Shown: positions 44,260-53,655, counted from the stretch's first letter. The stretch is DNA of 64,000 nt from Microbacterium sp. Root61 (GCF_001427525.1 NZ_LMGU01000001.1:2475759-2539758), one strand, 5' to 3'. Numbers and translations are program-made. The notes: a model not told the origin generated them from the sequence alone.

Positions 44260-45189
44260 ATGAGTACGACGCTTCCCGCCGATCCCACCGGACGGCAGGT
44301 GCATCTCGCGACCGCCGATGGGCGGGTCACCGCCCAGATCGCGCAGGTCGGGGCCTCCCTTCGCGGTCTGCGGGTCACCGGGATCGACCTCGTCCCGCCC
44401 TACCCGGCGGGCACGATGACGCCCGCCGCCTCCGGTGTCGTGCTGGTGCCGTGGCCCAATCGGGTCCGCGACGGCGCCTGGACGCAGCGCGGTGCGAGCC
44501 ACCGTCTGCCGATCACCGACATCCCGACGGGCACCGCCTCGCACGGACTGCTGCGGTTCGCGTCGTACGACATCGTGGACGAGTCGGCGGATGCGGTCAG
44601 CTTGAGCGCGCCGGTCGTCCCGCGCTCGGGCTACCCGTTCCACCTCGACACGACGGTCACCTACGCGGTCACCGCGTCGGGGATCGAGGTCACCCACCGC
44701 GTCACGAACATCGGAGCGGATGATGCACCCGTCGCTCTCGGCACGCACCCCTACGTGTGCCTCGGCGACGTGGCCACCGCGGACCTGACCCTGACCGTTC
44801 CGGGCGCGACACGGTTCGTGCTGGATGAGCGGCTGCTGCCGGTGGACGAGGTCGCCGTCACTCCCGACGTCGACCTGCGCGCGGGCGCTCGGCTGGGCGA
44901 CGTGACCCTGAATTACGCCTACGGTTCGCTCGGTCGGTCCGCCGACGGACGCGTGCGCACGACACTCGTCGCGGCCGACGGGCGCTCGGTCGAGCTCTGG
45001 CAGGGGCCGGGATTCGACTACGTGCAGGTGTACACGATGGATGCATATCCAGGCCAGGCGCTGGCGGTCGCCGTCGAGCCGATGACCGCCCCTCCTGACG
45101 CGCTGAACTCCGGTCAGGGTCTGCGCTGGCTCGCGTCAGGCGAGTCGTGGGAGCTGCGCTGGGGAATCGCATCCTCGCTCTCGCTGTAG
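44260..45189 (+). CDS. Aldose 1-epimerase family protein
   Basis: A 309-residue soluble protein with the galactose mutarotase fold. The proton-donor His is in GTHPYVCLG and the catalytic Glu in AVAVEPMTAPPDALNSG; VPWPNRVRDGAW is the substrate-binding Arg segment. It interconverts alpha and beta anomers of an aldose. Three starts are close (GTG 44254, ATG 44257, ATG 44260); I use 44260 because AGAGG lies five bases upstream. It follows the ABM-like gene directly and may share its transcript. Confidence 0.9.
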   Translation: MSTTLPADPTGRQVHLATADGRVTAQIAQVGASLRGLRVTGIDLVPPYPAGTMTPAASGVVLVPWPNRVRDGAWTQRGASHRLPITDIPTGTASHGLLRFASYDIVDESADAVSLSAPVVPRSGYPFHLDTTVTYAVTASGIEVTHRVTNIGADDAPVALGTHPYVCLGDVATADLTLTVPGATRFVLDERLLPVDEVAVTPDVDLRAGARLGDVTLNYAYGSLGRSADGRVRTTLVAADGRSVELWQGPGFDYVQVYTMDAYPGQALAVAVEPMTAPPDALNSGQGLRWLASGESWELRWGIASSLSL

Positions 45190-45375
45190 CCACTGGCGAG
45201 AGTCTTCATTCACCCGTAATACCCGGATTGCGCGAATCACGTCCCGATCAGGATACGATCAGCGAGAAAGAGTCATCTGGGGACGACTAAGGCTTCGCGT
45301 TCCCGATCCGTGGGGGCGGCGGTCACGTCGTAGGGGAACCCGGTCGGGGGCGCTACGAACGAACCTGCGTAAAAA

Positions 45376-46410
45376 ATGACCCTTGCTCCGACCATTGTCA
45401 CTCCGCGACGCTTCCTGGCGTCTCTCACCGGCCTGCCGCACGGCATCACCCGAGTTGCCAGCGCGCGTGCGTTCTCCACCATCGCCGGTCTCCTCGCGAT
45501 CGGCGTCGCCTTGGCGATCCTGACGACTCCCGACCCGCTGTGGTGGCACCTGCATTTCAGCCACCTGGGCACCTTCCCGGTGCTCTCCGGCGCGATCTTC
45601 AACGCGACGATCATGACGACGGGCACCCTGATCGCCCTGTTGTCGCGGCGCGTCTACATCGAGCTTCGCGCGCATGTCGCGCGATCCCGCTCACACCGCC
45701 GCTCTCCGATCGTGCTGTCGACGCTCACCGCGTCGGTGGGACTGCATCTGACGGGCGTGGGGCTCGTTCCGATCGACACCTTGACCGCGCTGCACGAAGG
45801 CCTGGCATTCGGCATCCCGATCTCGGTCGCGGCCATGATGATCGCCGCCCCCGCCCTCCTGCGCGGGACCGGGCGTCCGCTCGGAAAGCGGACGATCCCG
45901 GCGGCCGGGGCTCTTGTCGGCGCCTACGTCGTGATGAACCTGGGGTTCATCAACCTCGCCGCGTTCGAGCTGATCGGCTTCACCGCGATGTTCGTCTGGA
46001 TGACCATGTTCCTCGGATGCCTCGTGCCGCGGGCCGCGGCGTCCGCTCCCGAGACCGCCCCCGCAGGCCGGATGCGGGAGATCGACGGACACCACGCGGT
46101 TGCTTCCGCCGCCCGGCTTGCGGGCCCCGCGCTCGGTCTCTCCTTCGCGCCCCTCGTGACCTCACGCTCCCTTGACGGAGATGGCGGCGCGACCGTGTCG
46201 TGTCTCACACCGCTCCCGCATCGTGCGATCAGCGTCTCCTCGGCTCCCCGCGCTCACCCGAAGGGTGGGCACGGGCCCGCGCCGGCGACATCCGGACGTT
46301 CGTCGGATATCAGTCCGACGCGGAGCCTCTTCCCACCGGTGCTGCGTCAGACCGTGTCGTCGGGCCGGCTTTCGCGATCCCCGGTCTGCTCGTCATCCGT
46401 CTCGGCCTGA
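45376..46410 (+). CDS. Polytopic membrane protein with HFSHLG motif, copy 2 (DUF998-like)
   Basis: A 344-residue protein; about seven helices lie in the first 220 residues and the rest is a hydrophilic tail of uncertain value. The segment DPLWWHLHFSHLGTFPVLS then IFNATIMTTG matches the paralogue at 42520. A TACGAT box at 45254-45259 would give a leader of about 110 bases with GC-rich structure I do not recognise. Its 3' end overlaps the end of the convergent RND gene by 64 bases, which is unusual, so the tail could be a frameshifted or decayed end. Function unknown. Confidence 0.75.
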   Translation: MTLAPTIVTPRRFLASLTGLPHGITRVASARAFSTIAGLLAIGVALAILTTPDPLWWHLHFSHLGTFPVLSGAIFNATIMTTGTLIALLSRRVYIELRAHVARSRSHRRSPIVLSTLTASVGLHLTGVGLVPIDTLTALHEGLAFGIPISVAAMMIAAPALLRGTGRPLGKRTIPAAGALVGAYVVMNLGFINLAAFELIGFTAMFVWMTMFLGCLVPRAAASAPETAPAGRMREIDGHHAVASAARLAGPALGLSFAPLVTSRSLDGDGGATVSCLTPLPHRAISVSSAPRAHPKGGHGPAPATSGRSSDISPTRSLFPPVLRQTVSSGRLSRSPVCSSSVSA

Positions 46411-49400
46411 TCCGGCGACTCCTCCGCTGACTCCGCCTCGGCGGTATCGGCGTCCGCGCTGGGCGCGGACTCCTCGGCCGGCTCGACCGTGGCTTCGTCG
46501 GCCTCTGGCTCGTCGCTCGCGGACTCCTCCACGGGCTCATCGGTCGCTTCGTCCGACTCCGACTCCTCCGCAGGCTCGTCTGGCTCGTCGCTCGCGGACT
46601 CCTCCGCGGGCTCGTCCGATGCGGTCTCGTCCGACTCCGGCTGATCCGTGGCCACGTCGGTCGCGACTGCGGCATCCGCCTCAGCATCCGGCTCCACCTC
46701 GGCCAGGGACTCGGCGTCGACGTCTGTCTCGGCGCCCGACTCGGTGTCGGAATCAGACTCGGCATCCCCGGCCTCTGCAACGTCAGCCTCGACCTCGACC
46801 GCATCGGCGTCGGACTCCACAGCCGCGGCGGCTGCGGCATCCGCAGAATCCGTCTCGACCGTCGCGGACTCGAGAGCCGCAGCACCGGCAACGACCTGCG
46901 CCGACGCGGGGACATCGATGATGCCGGTGTCGGTCGGCACCTCGCCGTTTGCCTCGCTCATGGCGCGACGGGCGCGGCGCGACTCGAAGACCATCGGGGC
47001 CGCCTCGGCCGCCGCGACACCGGCGAGAGCCAGCGCGGGCTCCGGCTCTGCGACGACGCCGTCCTGTCCCTTCCGGCGGGCGGCGCGACGCTCGCGGGCA
47101 CCCTCGACGAGGTTGTACAGCGTCGGCAGCACGAGGAGCGTGAGCACGGTGGAGGAGATGAGTCCGCCGATCACGACGATCGCGAGCGGCTGCGAGATGA
47201 AGCCGCCGTGCCCGGTGAGGCCCATCGCCATGGGCGTGAGGGCGAAGATCGTCGCGAGAGCGGTCATCAGGATCGGTCGCAGACGGCGCGCGCCACCGGC
47301 GATGGTCGCATCGTGCGCGGACAGCCCCTTCTCGCGGTACTGGTTGACCAGGTCCACGAGCACGATCGCATTCGTCACGACGATGCCGATCAGCATCAGC
47401 ACGCCGATGAGCGACGCGACGCCCAGCGGCACACCGGTCGCGATCTGCAGCAGGATCGCACCCGTCGCCGCGAACGGCACCGACACGAGCAGCAGCAGCG
47501 GCTGGCGCAGCGACTTGAACGTCGCGACCATCACGATGTAGACGATCAGGATCGCGGCGAGCATCGCGAGACCCAGCTGCGAGAAGGCGTCCTCCTGCTG
47601 GGAGACGACGCCGCCCAGCGAGGCATCCGCCGACGCGGGAAGGTCGGCGTCGGCGAGCGCGGTCGTCACGCTGGCCGAAGCCGTCGCGAGGTCATCCGTA
47701 GACGGCGAGACCGTCACCGTGGCCGTGCGCTGTCCGCGCTCGGTGGTGATCGAGGTCGGCCCCTCGCTCTGCTCGACCGTGGCGACGTCCGACAGCGGGA
47801 TCGGACCGGCGGCGCTGGGCACGGTGAGGGCGCGCAGCTCGTCGATCGTGGCCGGGGTCTGCGACGCGGCGAGGTACACCGTGAGCTGCGTCTCGTCGAT
47901 CTCGACGGCACCGATCCGCTGCGGCTGCATCGTGTTGGACACGAGGGCGCCGACGGCGACCTCGGACAGGCCGAGCGAGGCGGCCTTGTCACGGTCGACG
48001 GTCACCGCGATGTACGGGAGGGATGCCGAGAGGTTGCTGGAGACCTGCCCGACGCCGTCGCGGCCGGTGACCGATTCCACCACGGCATCCGTCGCGGTCT
48101 GCAGCGTGTCGCCGTCCGGAGCGGTGATGTCGATGGCGATGTCGCTCGAGCCGAACCCGCCGCCGTTGGAGGCGATGGTGATGGTGCCGGCGTCGTCCAG
48201 ATCGGCGACGGCCTGCTGCACGTCCTCGCGGACGGCTACCTGGTCGGCGTCCGGGTCGGTCGTGATCGAGTAGGTGATCCCGCTCCCGCCGCCGGAGAAG
48301 GCGTCGCGCAGCGCGGATCCGCTGGAGCCGATCGACACCTGCACGGTCTGGATGCCGTCGATGCCCTGCAGCGCGTCCTCGACCTGCGCGGCGGCGGCGT
48401 CCTCGGCGTCCAGGCTCGGCGCCGGGCCGATGTCCTGCGTCATGGTGAACGTGTTCTGGCCCGAGTCACCGAGGAAGTTCGTCTTCATGAGCGGCGCGAT
48501 CGCGACCGTGCCCGCGAGCACCAGCACCGCGATCAGCAGCGTGACCCAGGAGTGCTTGAGGGTCCAGCGCAGCACCGGCAGGTACGCCTTCTGCAGGCGG
48601 CTGGGCGGGGATGCCGGGTCCTCTGGGTCGATCTCCTGCCCGTGGGCGTCGAGGATCGGCTTGCCGGGGCGCAGGAACCAGTACGCCAGCACCGGCACGA
48701 TCGTCAGGGCCACGAACAGCGACGCCGTCATGGCGATCGTCACGGTCATCGCGAACGGGCGGAAGAGCTCGCCGGTGACGTCACCGACGAACGCGATGGG
48801 CAGGAAGACCGCGACGGTGGTGATGGTGGAGGCGGTGATGGCCGAGGCGACCTCGCGCACCGCGCGCTTGATCGACGCCATCTTGTCGGCATCGCCGACG
48901 TAGTGCCGCTTGATGTTCTCGATCACGACGATCGAGTCGTCCACGACACGACCGATCGCGATGGTCAGAGCACCCAGCGTGAGGATGTTCAGCGAGTAGC
49001 CGAACGCCTGGATCCCGATGAAGGTGATCAGCACGCTGGTCGGGATCGAGATGGCCGTGACGAGCGTGGCACGCACCGACAGCAGGAACAGCAGGATCAC
49101 GAGCACGGCGAAGACGAGCCCCAGCATGCCCTCCTGCGCGAGCGCCTCGATCGACTGCTGGATGTACGGGGCCTGGTCGAACACGACCGTGAAGGTGGCG
49201 CCGTCGAGGCTCTTCTCCAGATCCGGCAGCACCGCGAGGACACCGCGCGAGACGTCCACCGTGTTGGCGGACGGGAGCTTGGTGACGGCGATCGTCAGAG
49301 CGGGCTCGCCATCGACGCGGGAGATCGAGGTGACGGGATCGGTGTCGGAGGCCACGGTCGCGACATCCGCGATCGTGACGGGACCGGACTGGAACTGCGC

Positions 49401-50147
49401 CGCATCCGTCGGCACCAGCGGCAGCGCCGCCAGGTCATCGACCGTCGTGATCTTCACGCCGGTCTGCACCGTCAGTGTCTGGTCGTTCTCGGTGATCTCA
49501 CCGCCCGGGAACAGGACGCCGTTCTGGTCGAGCGCATCGCGGATCGCCTGCTGGGTGAACCCGGCCTCGGCGAGCTTGGCCTGGTCGGGGGTGATCGTGA
49601 TGCGCTGGCCGACGCCGCCGACGATCTGCGCGGCGTTGACCCCGGCGACGTCCTCGAGCTCGGGGACGACGTTCGCCTCGAGCTGCGCCTGGATCGTCTC
49701 CTGGTCGTCGTAGCCGGTCACCGCGAGCTGGATCACCGGGAAGTCGTCGATGCTCGCGGAGATGACGTTCGGGTCGACGCCCTCCGGCAGCTGGCTCTTG
49801 ATGCGGTTGATCGCCTGCGTGATCTTCTGCTCGGCCGTGGCGAGGTTGGTGCCGTACGTGAAGGACGCCTGGATGATCGAGGCGTTGGTCGTGCTCGTGG
49901 CGCTCGTGGACTCCAGCCCCGGTACACCCTGGATCGCGGTCTCGATCGGCGTCGAGACGTCGTTCGCGACCACCTCGGGCGAGGCGCCCGGGTAGGTCGA
50001 GACGACGATCAGCGCGGGGAACTCGATCGAGGGGATCAGTTCCTGCTTGAGGTTCGTGAGTGCGAGACCGCCGAAGATCGCGGCGACGATGGTGATCAAT
50101 GCGATGAGCGCGCGGTTGCGCAGGCTCAGAACGGCAAGTTTCGACAC
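46347..50147 (-). CDS. RND-family efflux permease with long acidic C-terminal tail
   Basis: About 1266 residues. The first ~1018 form an AcrB/hydrophobe-amphiphile-type RND pump: LRNRALIALITIVAAIFGG as helix one, TYPGASPEVVANDVSTPIE in the porter domain, a second porter repeat, and helices with LTIAIGRVVDDSIVVIENI. The last ~248 residues (46347-47090) are an extreme Ala/Glu/Asp/Ser region with EESASDEP-like repeats, predicted in the cytoplasm. The start is probably GTG at 50145-50147 (SKLAVLSLRN); a GTG at 50178-50180 in the same frame adds 11 residues without a ribosome site. No membrane-fusion partner gene is adjacent. Confidence 0.9.
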   Translation of the reverse strand: MSKLAVLSLRNRALIALITIVAAIFGGLALTNLKQELIPSIEFPALIVVSTYPGASPEVVANDVSTPIETAIQGVPGLESTSATSTTNASIIQASFTYGTNLATAEQKITQAINRIKSQLPEGVDPNVISASIDDFPVIQLAVTGYDDQETIQAQLEANVVPELEDVAGVNAAQIVGGVGQRITITPDQAKLAEAGFTQQAIRDALDQNGVLFPGGEITENDQTLTVQTGVKITTVDDLAALPLVPTDAAQFQSGPVTIADVATVASDTDPVTSISRVDGEPALTIAVTKLPSANTVDVSRGVLAVLPDLEKSLDGATFTVVFDQAPYIQQSIEALAQEGMLGLVFAVLVILLFLLSVRATLVTAISIPTSVLITFIGIQAFGYSLNILTLGALTIAIGRVVDDSIVVIENIKRHYVGDADKMASIKRAVREVASAITASTITTVAVFLPIAFVGDVTGELFRPFAMTVTIAMTASLFVALTIVPVLAYWFLRPGKPILDAHGQEIDPEDPASPPSRLQKAYLPVLRWTLKHSWVTLLIAVLVLAGTVAIAPLMKTNFLGDSGQNTFTMTQDIGPAPSLDAEDAAAAQVEDALQGIDGIQTVQVSIGSSGSALRDAFSGGGSGITYSITTDPDADQVAVREDVQQAVADLDDAGTITIASNGGGFGSSDIAIDITAPDGDTLQTATDAVVESVTGRDGVGQVSSNLSASLPYIAVTVDRDKAASLGLSEVAVGALVSNTMQPQRIGAVEIDETQLTVYLAASQTPATIDELRALTVPSAAGPIPLSDVATVEQSEGPTSITTERGQRTATVTVSPSTDDLATASASVTTALADADLPASADASLGGVVSQQEDAFSQLGLAMLAAILIVYIVMVATFKSLRQPLLLLVSVPFAATGAILLQIATGVPLGVASLIGVLMLIGIVVTNAIVLVDLVNQYREKGLSAHDATIAGGARRLRPILMTALATIFALTPMAMGLTGHGGFISQPLAIVVIGGLISSTVLTLLVLPTLYNLVEGARERRAARRKGQDGVVAEPEPALALAGVAAAEAAPMVFESRRARRAMSEANGEVPTDTGIIDVPASAQVVAGAAALESATVETDSADAAAAAAVESDADAVEVEADVAEAGDAESDSDTESGAETDVDAESLAEVEPDAEADAAVATDVATDQPESDETASDEPAEESASDEPDEPAEESESDEATDEPVEESASDEPEADEATVEPAEESAPSADADTAEAESAEESPDQAETDDEQTGDRESRPDDTV

Positions 50148-50263
50148 GGTGTCTCTCAGTGGAGGAGTGGTCGACGGCACTCAAGAGGCACCGCCGATAC
50201 GGTGCTGTATTCGACGCGTTCAGTATCCCATGCGCGTGAGCCGCACAACCCTGCGGACATCGG

Positions 50264-50641
50264 CTAGAACGAGCGGCCCAGCACCAGTCCCAGCATGGCT
50301 GCGAGGACGGTCACGACGATCATCCCGAGGCCGTTGATCCACGCGTCGCGGTGCCGCCCCTTCTGGAACAGGTGCACGGTGTCGACCATCGCCGTGCTGA
50401 AGGTCGTGTAACCGCCCATCACTCCGCCGCCGATGACGAACAGCCACTCCGAATCCAGCACCGACGACGCAGCGAGACCGGTGAGCAGCCCCAGGAGGAA
50501 GGAGCCGGAGACGTTGATGATCGCGGTGCCCCACGGGAAGCCGCTCTTCACGTGCCGCATGATGAGGCCGTCCACGACGAAGCGCAGACTCGCGCCGATG
50601 CCGCCGCCGACGACGGCCGCGAGGAAGACGAGGCCGTTCAT
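50264..50641 (-). CDS. crcB: CrcB/Fluc fluoride channel subunit, copy 1
   Basis: A 125-residue protein with four helices. Family marks are GGGIGASLRFVVDG, NVSGSFLLGLLTG and GGVMGGYTTFSTAMVDT, the Phe and Ser/Thr residues lining the fluoride pores. Fluc channels are antiparallel dimers, and two-gene versions form heterodimers. The start overlaps the stop of the second crcB gene by four bases (ATGA), as expected for a heterodimeric pair that protects the cytoplasm from fluoride. Confidence 0.93.
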   Translation of the reverse strand: MNGLVFLAAVVGGGIGASLRFVVDGLIMRHVKSGFPWGTAIINVSGSFLLGLLTGLAASSVLDSEWLFVIGGGVMGGYTTFSTAMVDTVHLFQKGRHRDAWINGLGMIVVTVLAAMLGLVLGRSF

Positions 50642-51102
50642 GCCTGGCCCTCCGTCGTTCGGGCCGGGAGTCGGCCGCCCAGCCAGATCCCGAGGGCCGC
50701 GGCGGCGAAACCGGCGATGACCGAGAAGAGCGCGTAGCCGACGGCGAGCGCGGCGTTGGTCTCGAACAGCGTCGCGGTGTCGGTGGCGAGCGAGCTGTAG
50801 GTCGTGAAGCCGCCCATGATCCCGGTGCCGGCGAACAGTCGCAGATCGCGGCGTCGCGGGGTCTCCGGCTTCACCCGCCCGAGCGCCGTCAGCAGGAACC
50901 CCAGGAGGAGCGCGCCCAGCACGTTGACGATCAGAACCGCCCAGGGCACCCCGCCGTTCGCCGGGAGGGCCAGGGACAGGCCTTCGCGGCCGGAGGTGCC
51001 GATCGCTCCTCCGAGGAAGACGAGCAGGATCAGCTGCCACTGCGCGAAGGCCGGTCTGACATGCTTCGGGGCGCTGTCCTGCACGTGCTCGACGGCCGTC
51101 AT
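50638..51102 (-). CDS. crcB: CrcB/Fluc fluoride channel subunit, copy 2
   Basis: A 154-residue Fluc subunit with a hydrophilic N-terminal extension of about 20 residues. It has LGGAIGTSGREGLSLAL, NVLGALLLGFLLTAL and GTGIMGGFTTYSSLATDT. It is the first gene of the pair, so the two subunits are made together. The start at 51100-51102 is the ATG nearest the conserved part. The 51-base gap upstream to topoisomerase IB is too short for a fluoride riboswitch, and I see none. Confidence 0.92.
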   Translation of the reverse strand: MTAVEHVQDSAPKHVRPAFAQWQLILLVFLGGAIGTSGREGLSLALPANGGVPWAVLIVNVLGALLLGFLLTALGRVKPETPRRRDLRLFAGTGIMGGFTTYSSLATDTATLFETNAALAVGYALFSVIAGFAAAALGIWLGGRLPARTTEGQA

Positions 51103-51153
51103 GTCGCCAGGATAGCGAGCGGCCGGGTCGCCGTCACGGGGGTCCACGACCGA

Positions 51154-52116
51154 TCAGTCCAGCAGCAGAGCACGTATCGCGGCATCTCTCGATCCGTCCA
51201 GCGAGAGCAGCCGCCCGCGCCGGTATCGGTCGAACACGCGCGGATCGATGTAGGAGTTGCGCGCCACGGCCGCCGTGTTGCCGAGACCGTCGGCGGTCGC
51301 CTGAACCGCGAGCGTCTCTGCCCTCTTGCGATCCTTCTTCGTGTCGACGACGCCGATCTGCGCAAGCGCCTCCGCGGCCAGGATCGTGCCGCGCAGCGTT
51401 CGGAAGTCCTTGGCCGTGAACGACCCGCCGGTCAGCGCGCGCACGTGGGCGTTCACATCACTCGGCGACAACGGCACCCGCCGTCGGCCCCGTTCGTACG
51501 ACAGCAGCGCCGAGCGCGGCCGTCCGATCGCGAGCTCCGTCACGACGGTGGCGAGATCTTCGTCCTCGATCGTCAGCAGCGCGCGCTTCCCGCTCTTGGC
51601 GGGATAGGAGAGGGTGATCAGGGATGCCTCGACCACCGCGTCACGCCGTTGCAGCGTGGTCAGTCCTCTGCTGCCGTGGGAAGTGAAGTACTTCGCCGAT
51701 CCGACCCGCGGCGCGACCTGGTCCAGCAGTCGGAAGGCGGTCGCGAGCACGCGTTCGCGCCCCAGACCCTCGCGCCGCAGAGCCGTCGTCGCCTTGGCTC
51801 GCGCGCGCGGCAGGGAATCGGCCAGCGCGAGGGCACGCGCGTACTTCCCCCGATCGCGACGCTGCGTCCAGCGGGGGTGGTAGATGTACTGACGACGGCC
51901 CGCGTCATCCGTGCCGACGACCTGGATATGGCCCATCGCCTCCTTCGAGATCCACACGTCGGTCCAGGCCGGCGGGATCACGAGGTCATCGATGCGTTCG
52001 CGCTCCGCCTCCGGGAGTGCGGCACCGTGATCGTCGAGGTAGCGGAATCCCCTGCCGGCACGGACGCGGCGGTAGCCGGGGTCCTCCGCGGGGTGCACAC
52101 GGATGAGTTTCGGCAC
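51154..52116 (-). CDS. DNA topoisomerase IB (poxvirus-type)
   Basis: A 320-residue enzyme that relaxes supercoils through a 3'-phosphotyrosine link. The N-terminal domain shows RGRGFRYLDDHG, IPPAWTDVWI and GHIQVVGTDDAGRRQYIYHP; the catalytic domain has FRTLRGTILAAEAL (active-site Arg) and the nucleophile Tyr289 in NSYIDPRVF. Length is typical for bacterial TopIB. It lies 35 bases after the Rho_N-domain gene on the same strand, which is a frequent neighbour type in these genomes. Confidence 0.95.
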   Translation of the reverse strand: MPKLIRVHPAEDPGYRRVRAGRGFRYLDDHGAALPEAERERIDDLVIPPAWTDVWISKEAMGHIQVVGTDDAGRRQYIYHPRWTQRRDRGKYARALALADSLPRARAKATTALRREGLGRERVLATAFRLLDQVAPRVGSAKYFTSHGSRGLTTLQRRDAVVEASLITLSYPAKSGKRALLTIEDEDLATVVTELAIGRPRSALLSYERGRRRVPLSPSDVNAHVRALTGGSFTAKDFRTLRGTILAAEALAQIGVVDTKKDRKRAETLAVQATADGLGNTAAVARNSYIDPRVFDRYRRGRLLSLDGSRDAAIRALLLD

Positions 52117-52151
52117 GATGTCGTCCTCCTCGCGCCGAGAGCCGGCCGTTG

Positions 52152-52421
52152 TCAGTGGTTGCGCAGCATCGAGATGAGTTCGCCTTTGCGCTTACCCGAG
52201 TATCCCGTGATCCCCAGTTCCTTCGCACGCGCCCGGAGTCTCGGCACGGTCCACTCGTCGTAGTCCCCCGCCTCCCCGCCGCGGCGACCGACGGTGGCCC
52301 GACCGTCGCGCGCGGCAGCATTGGAGATGCGCGCCGCCTTCTCTTTTGAGGCTCCCTCGTCGCGCAGCTCCTCGTAGAGCTGGGGATCCTTCAGACTGTT
52401 CGATCCGCGTCCACCCGGCAT
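52152..52421 (-). CDS. Small DUF7218/Rho_N-domain protein
   Basis: An 89-residue basic protein starting after a strong GGAAGGAG site. The N-terminal part (KDPQLYEELRDEGASKEKAARISNAAA) is helical; the C-terminal 35 residues form a Rho-termination-factor N-terminal/SAP-like helix bundle (WTVPRLRARAKELGITGYSG, KRKGELISMLRNH) that probably binds nucleic acid. It is upstream of topoisomerase IB in the same direction, suggesting a DNA-linked role. The exact role is not known. Confidence 0.85.
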   Translation of the reverse strand: MPGGRGSNSLKDPQLYEELRDEGASKEKAARISNAAARDGRATVGRRGGEAGDYDEWTVPRLRARAKELGITGYSGKRKGELISMLRNH

Positions 52422-52640
52422 CGTGTGCTCCTTCCGCCCTCGCCTGCGACGGTAGATCGCCCGCTGCGGCACGGACAGGGCTTGACGGTACGACGCGCGG
52501 GTGTTAGCGGCGGGGTCTGGGCCTGTCAACCCCGTAGCCGGACGGGCACGATGGTGGCAGTATCTCCTGCGTGCCAACGTTTTCGGCACCCGTGTGCGGA
52601 ACATCACTCGCGCCCGGCTGAAGGAGAAGGAGTACCCTCC

Positions 52641-52805
52641 ATGAACCTAGCCCTCATCATCGTCATCGTCGTCGCGATCGTCCTTGCGATCATCGGCGGA
52701 TTGAACTCGGCGCTGAACTGGCTCCTCTGGGTCGCGATCATCGCCGCGGTGATCGCGCTGATCGTCTTCCTCTTCCGTGTCATCAGCGGACGCAACCGGA
52801 CGTAG
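52641..52805 (+). CDS. Small hydrophobic two-helix membrane protein
   Basis: A 54-residue protein, nearly all hydrophobic (LALIIVIVVAIVLAIIGGL, then LLWVAIIAAVIALIVFLFRV) with a basic end GRNRT. A run of AAGGAGAAGGAG lies 10-20 bases before the ATG. It is convergent with the MerR gene and followed by a strong terminator. Related small proteins are common in Microbacteriaceae but I know no function. Confidence 0.75.
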   Translation: MNLALIIVIVVAIVLAIIGGLNSALNWLLWVAIIAAVIALIVFLFRVISGRNRT

Positions 52806-52820
52806 CCCGAGAAGCGACGA

Positions 52821-52856
52821 AGCGGATGCCGCGGGCTTGAGCCCGCGGCATCCGCT
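52821..52856. terminator. Strong bidirectional terminator built from the GGATGCC word
   Basis: A 16-base perfect stem (52821-52836 with 52841-52856) with a TTGA loop, followed by GTTT on the plus strand. Both arms contain GGATGCC or its complement. It lies between the small membrane gene and the MerR gene and ends both. Confidence 0.85.
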
Positions 52857-52860
52857 GTTT

Positions 52861-53631
52861 CTAGAGGCTGTCCTCCGCGTACGCGCGCAAGGCGTCGCGG
52901 ACGAATTCGGCGCCCGCCGTTCCGCCCGCCGCCGTCGCGTAGTTCGCGCCGAAGCGCGGATCGGCGACGTACATCTCGCCGAGGCCGATGACGTAGCCCT
53001 TCACATCGCCCCCGGGGGTGGCCGCGGGCGTGCCGGGCACACTCGTCAGCCAGTCCACGTGCCGGGCCGCGAGCGCCTGTGCCGCCGCGCTGTCGGGCGC
53101 GAGGCCGCTCTCGGCCGCCGCGACCCAGTCGCGGCCGAGGTCGGTCACGCGCTGCTGCCACGCCGCCTTCTCGTCGGCGCTCATCGAGCGCCACCACGCA
53201 TCGCTGCGCGCGTACGCGGCCTTGCCCCAGCGCTCCTCGACCTCCTCCTTGTACCGGGTGTGGTCGAAGCCGTCGAACATGTTCTCTGCCATGAGTCGTT
53301 CACCTCCCTTCAATGCCTCGATGGTGCTCTGCACCGACGCGATCTGCCGCGCCAGCCTGTCCTGTTCCTGCTGCAGCCACGCGAGGTGGCCGGCCAGCGC
53401 GTCCTCCTGCGGGGTTCCGCGATCGAGCACCTCCGCGATCTGCGGCAGTCCGAGTCCGAGGTCTCGCAGCAGCAGGATCCGCTGCAGCCGCAGCAGAGCG
53501 TCCTGGTCGTAGTGGCGGTAGCCGTTTCCGGCGATGCGCGACGGGCGCAGCACGCCGATGTCGTCGTAGTGACGCAGAGTGCGACTCGTCGTTCCGGCGA
53601 GCTTCGCGATCTGTTGGATGGACCACTCCAT
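52861..53631 (-). CDS. MerR-family regulator with TipAS drug-binding domain
   Basis: A 256-residue regulator. The N-terminal MerR winged helix reads IQQIAKLAGTTSRTLRHYDDIGVLRP; a long coiled-coil helix (about 75-110) follows, then a TipAS domain (about 135-256) with HTRYKEEVEERWG and WQQRVTDLGRDW. TipAS domains bind thiopeptide and other drugs and switch the promoter on. Its own promoter carries a dyad inside a 19-base spacer, as MerR-type activators need, so it most likely controls itself. No resistance gene is adjacent. Confidence 0.94.
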   Translation of the reverse strand: MEWSIQQIAKLAGTTSRTLRHYDDIGVLRPSRIAGNGYRHYDQDALLRLQRILLLRDLGLGLPQIAEVLDRGTPQEDALAGHLAWLQQEQDRLARQIASVQSTIEALKGGERLMAENMFDGFDHTRYKEEVEERWGKAAYARSDAWWRSMSADEKAAWQQRVTDLGRDWVAAAESGLAPDSAAAQALAARHVDWLTSVPGTPAATPGGDVKGYVIGLGEMYVADPRFGANYATAAGGTAGAEFVRDALRAYAEDSL

Positions 53632-53655
53632 GGGCCACCTCCTTTCGTGTTTTCC

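Noticed and set aside
47208..50267. Open frame of about 1000 codons opposite the RND gene
   Set aside because: Same shadow composition (Arg/Asp/His/Gly) and no recognisable motif; the minus-strand RND protein is clear.
51103..51153. Fluoride riboswitch before the crcB pair
   Set aside because: The gap to topoisomerase IB is only 51 bases and lacks the motif.
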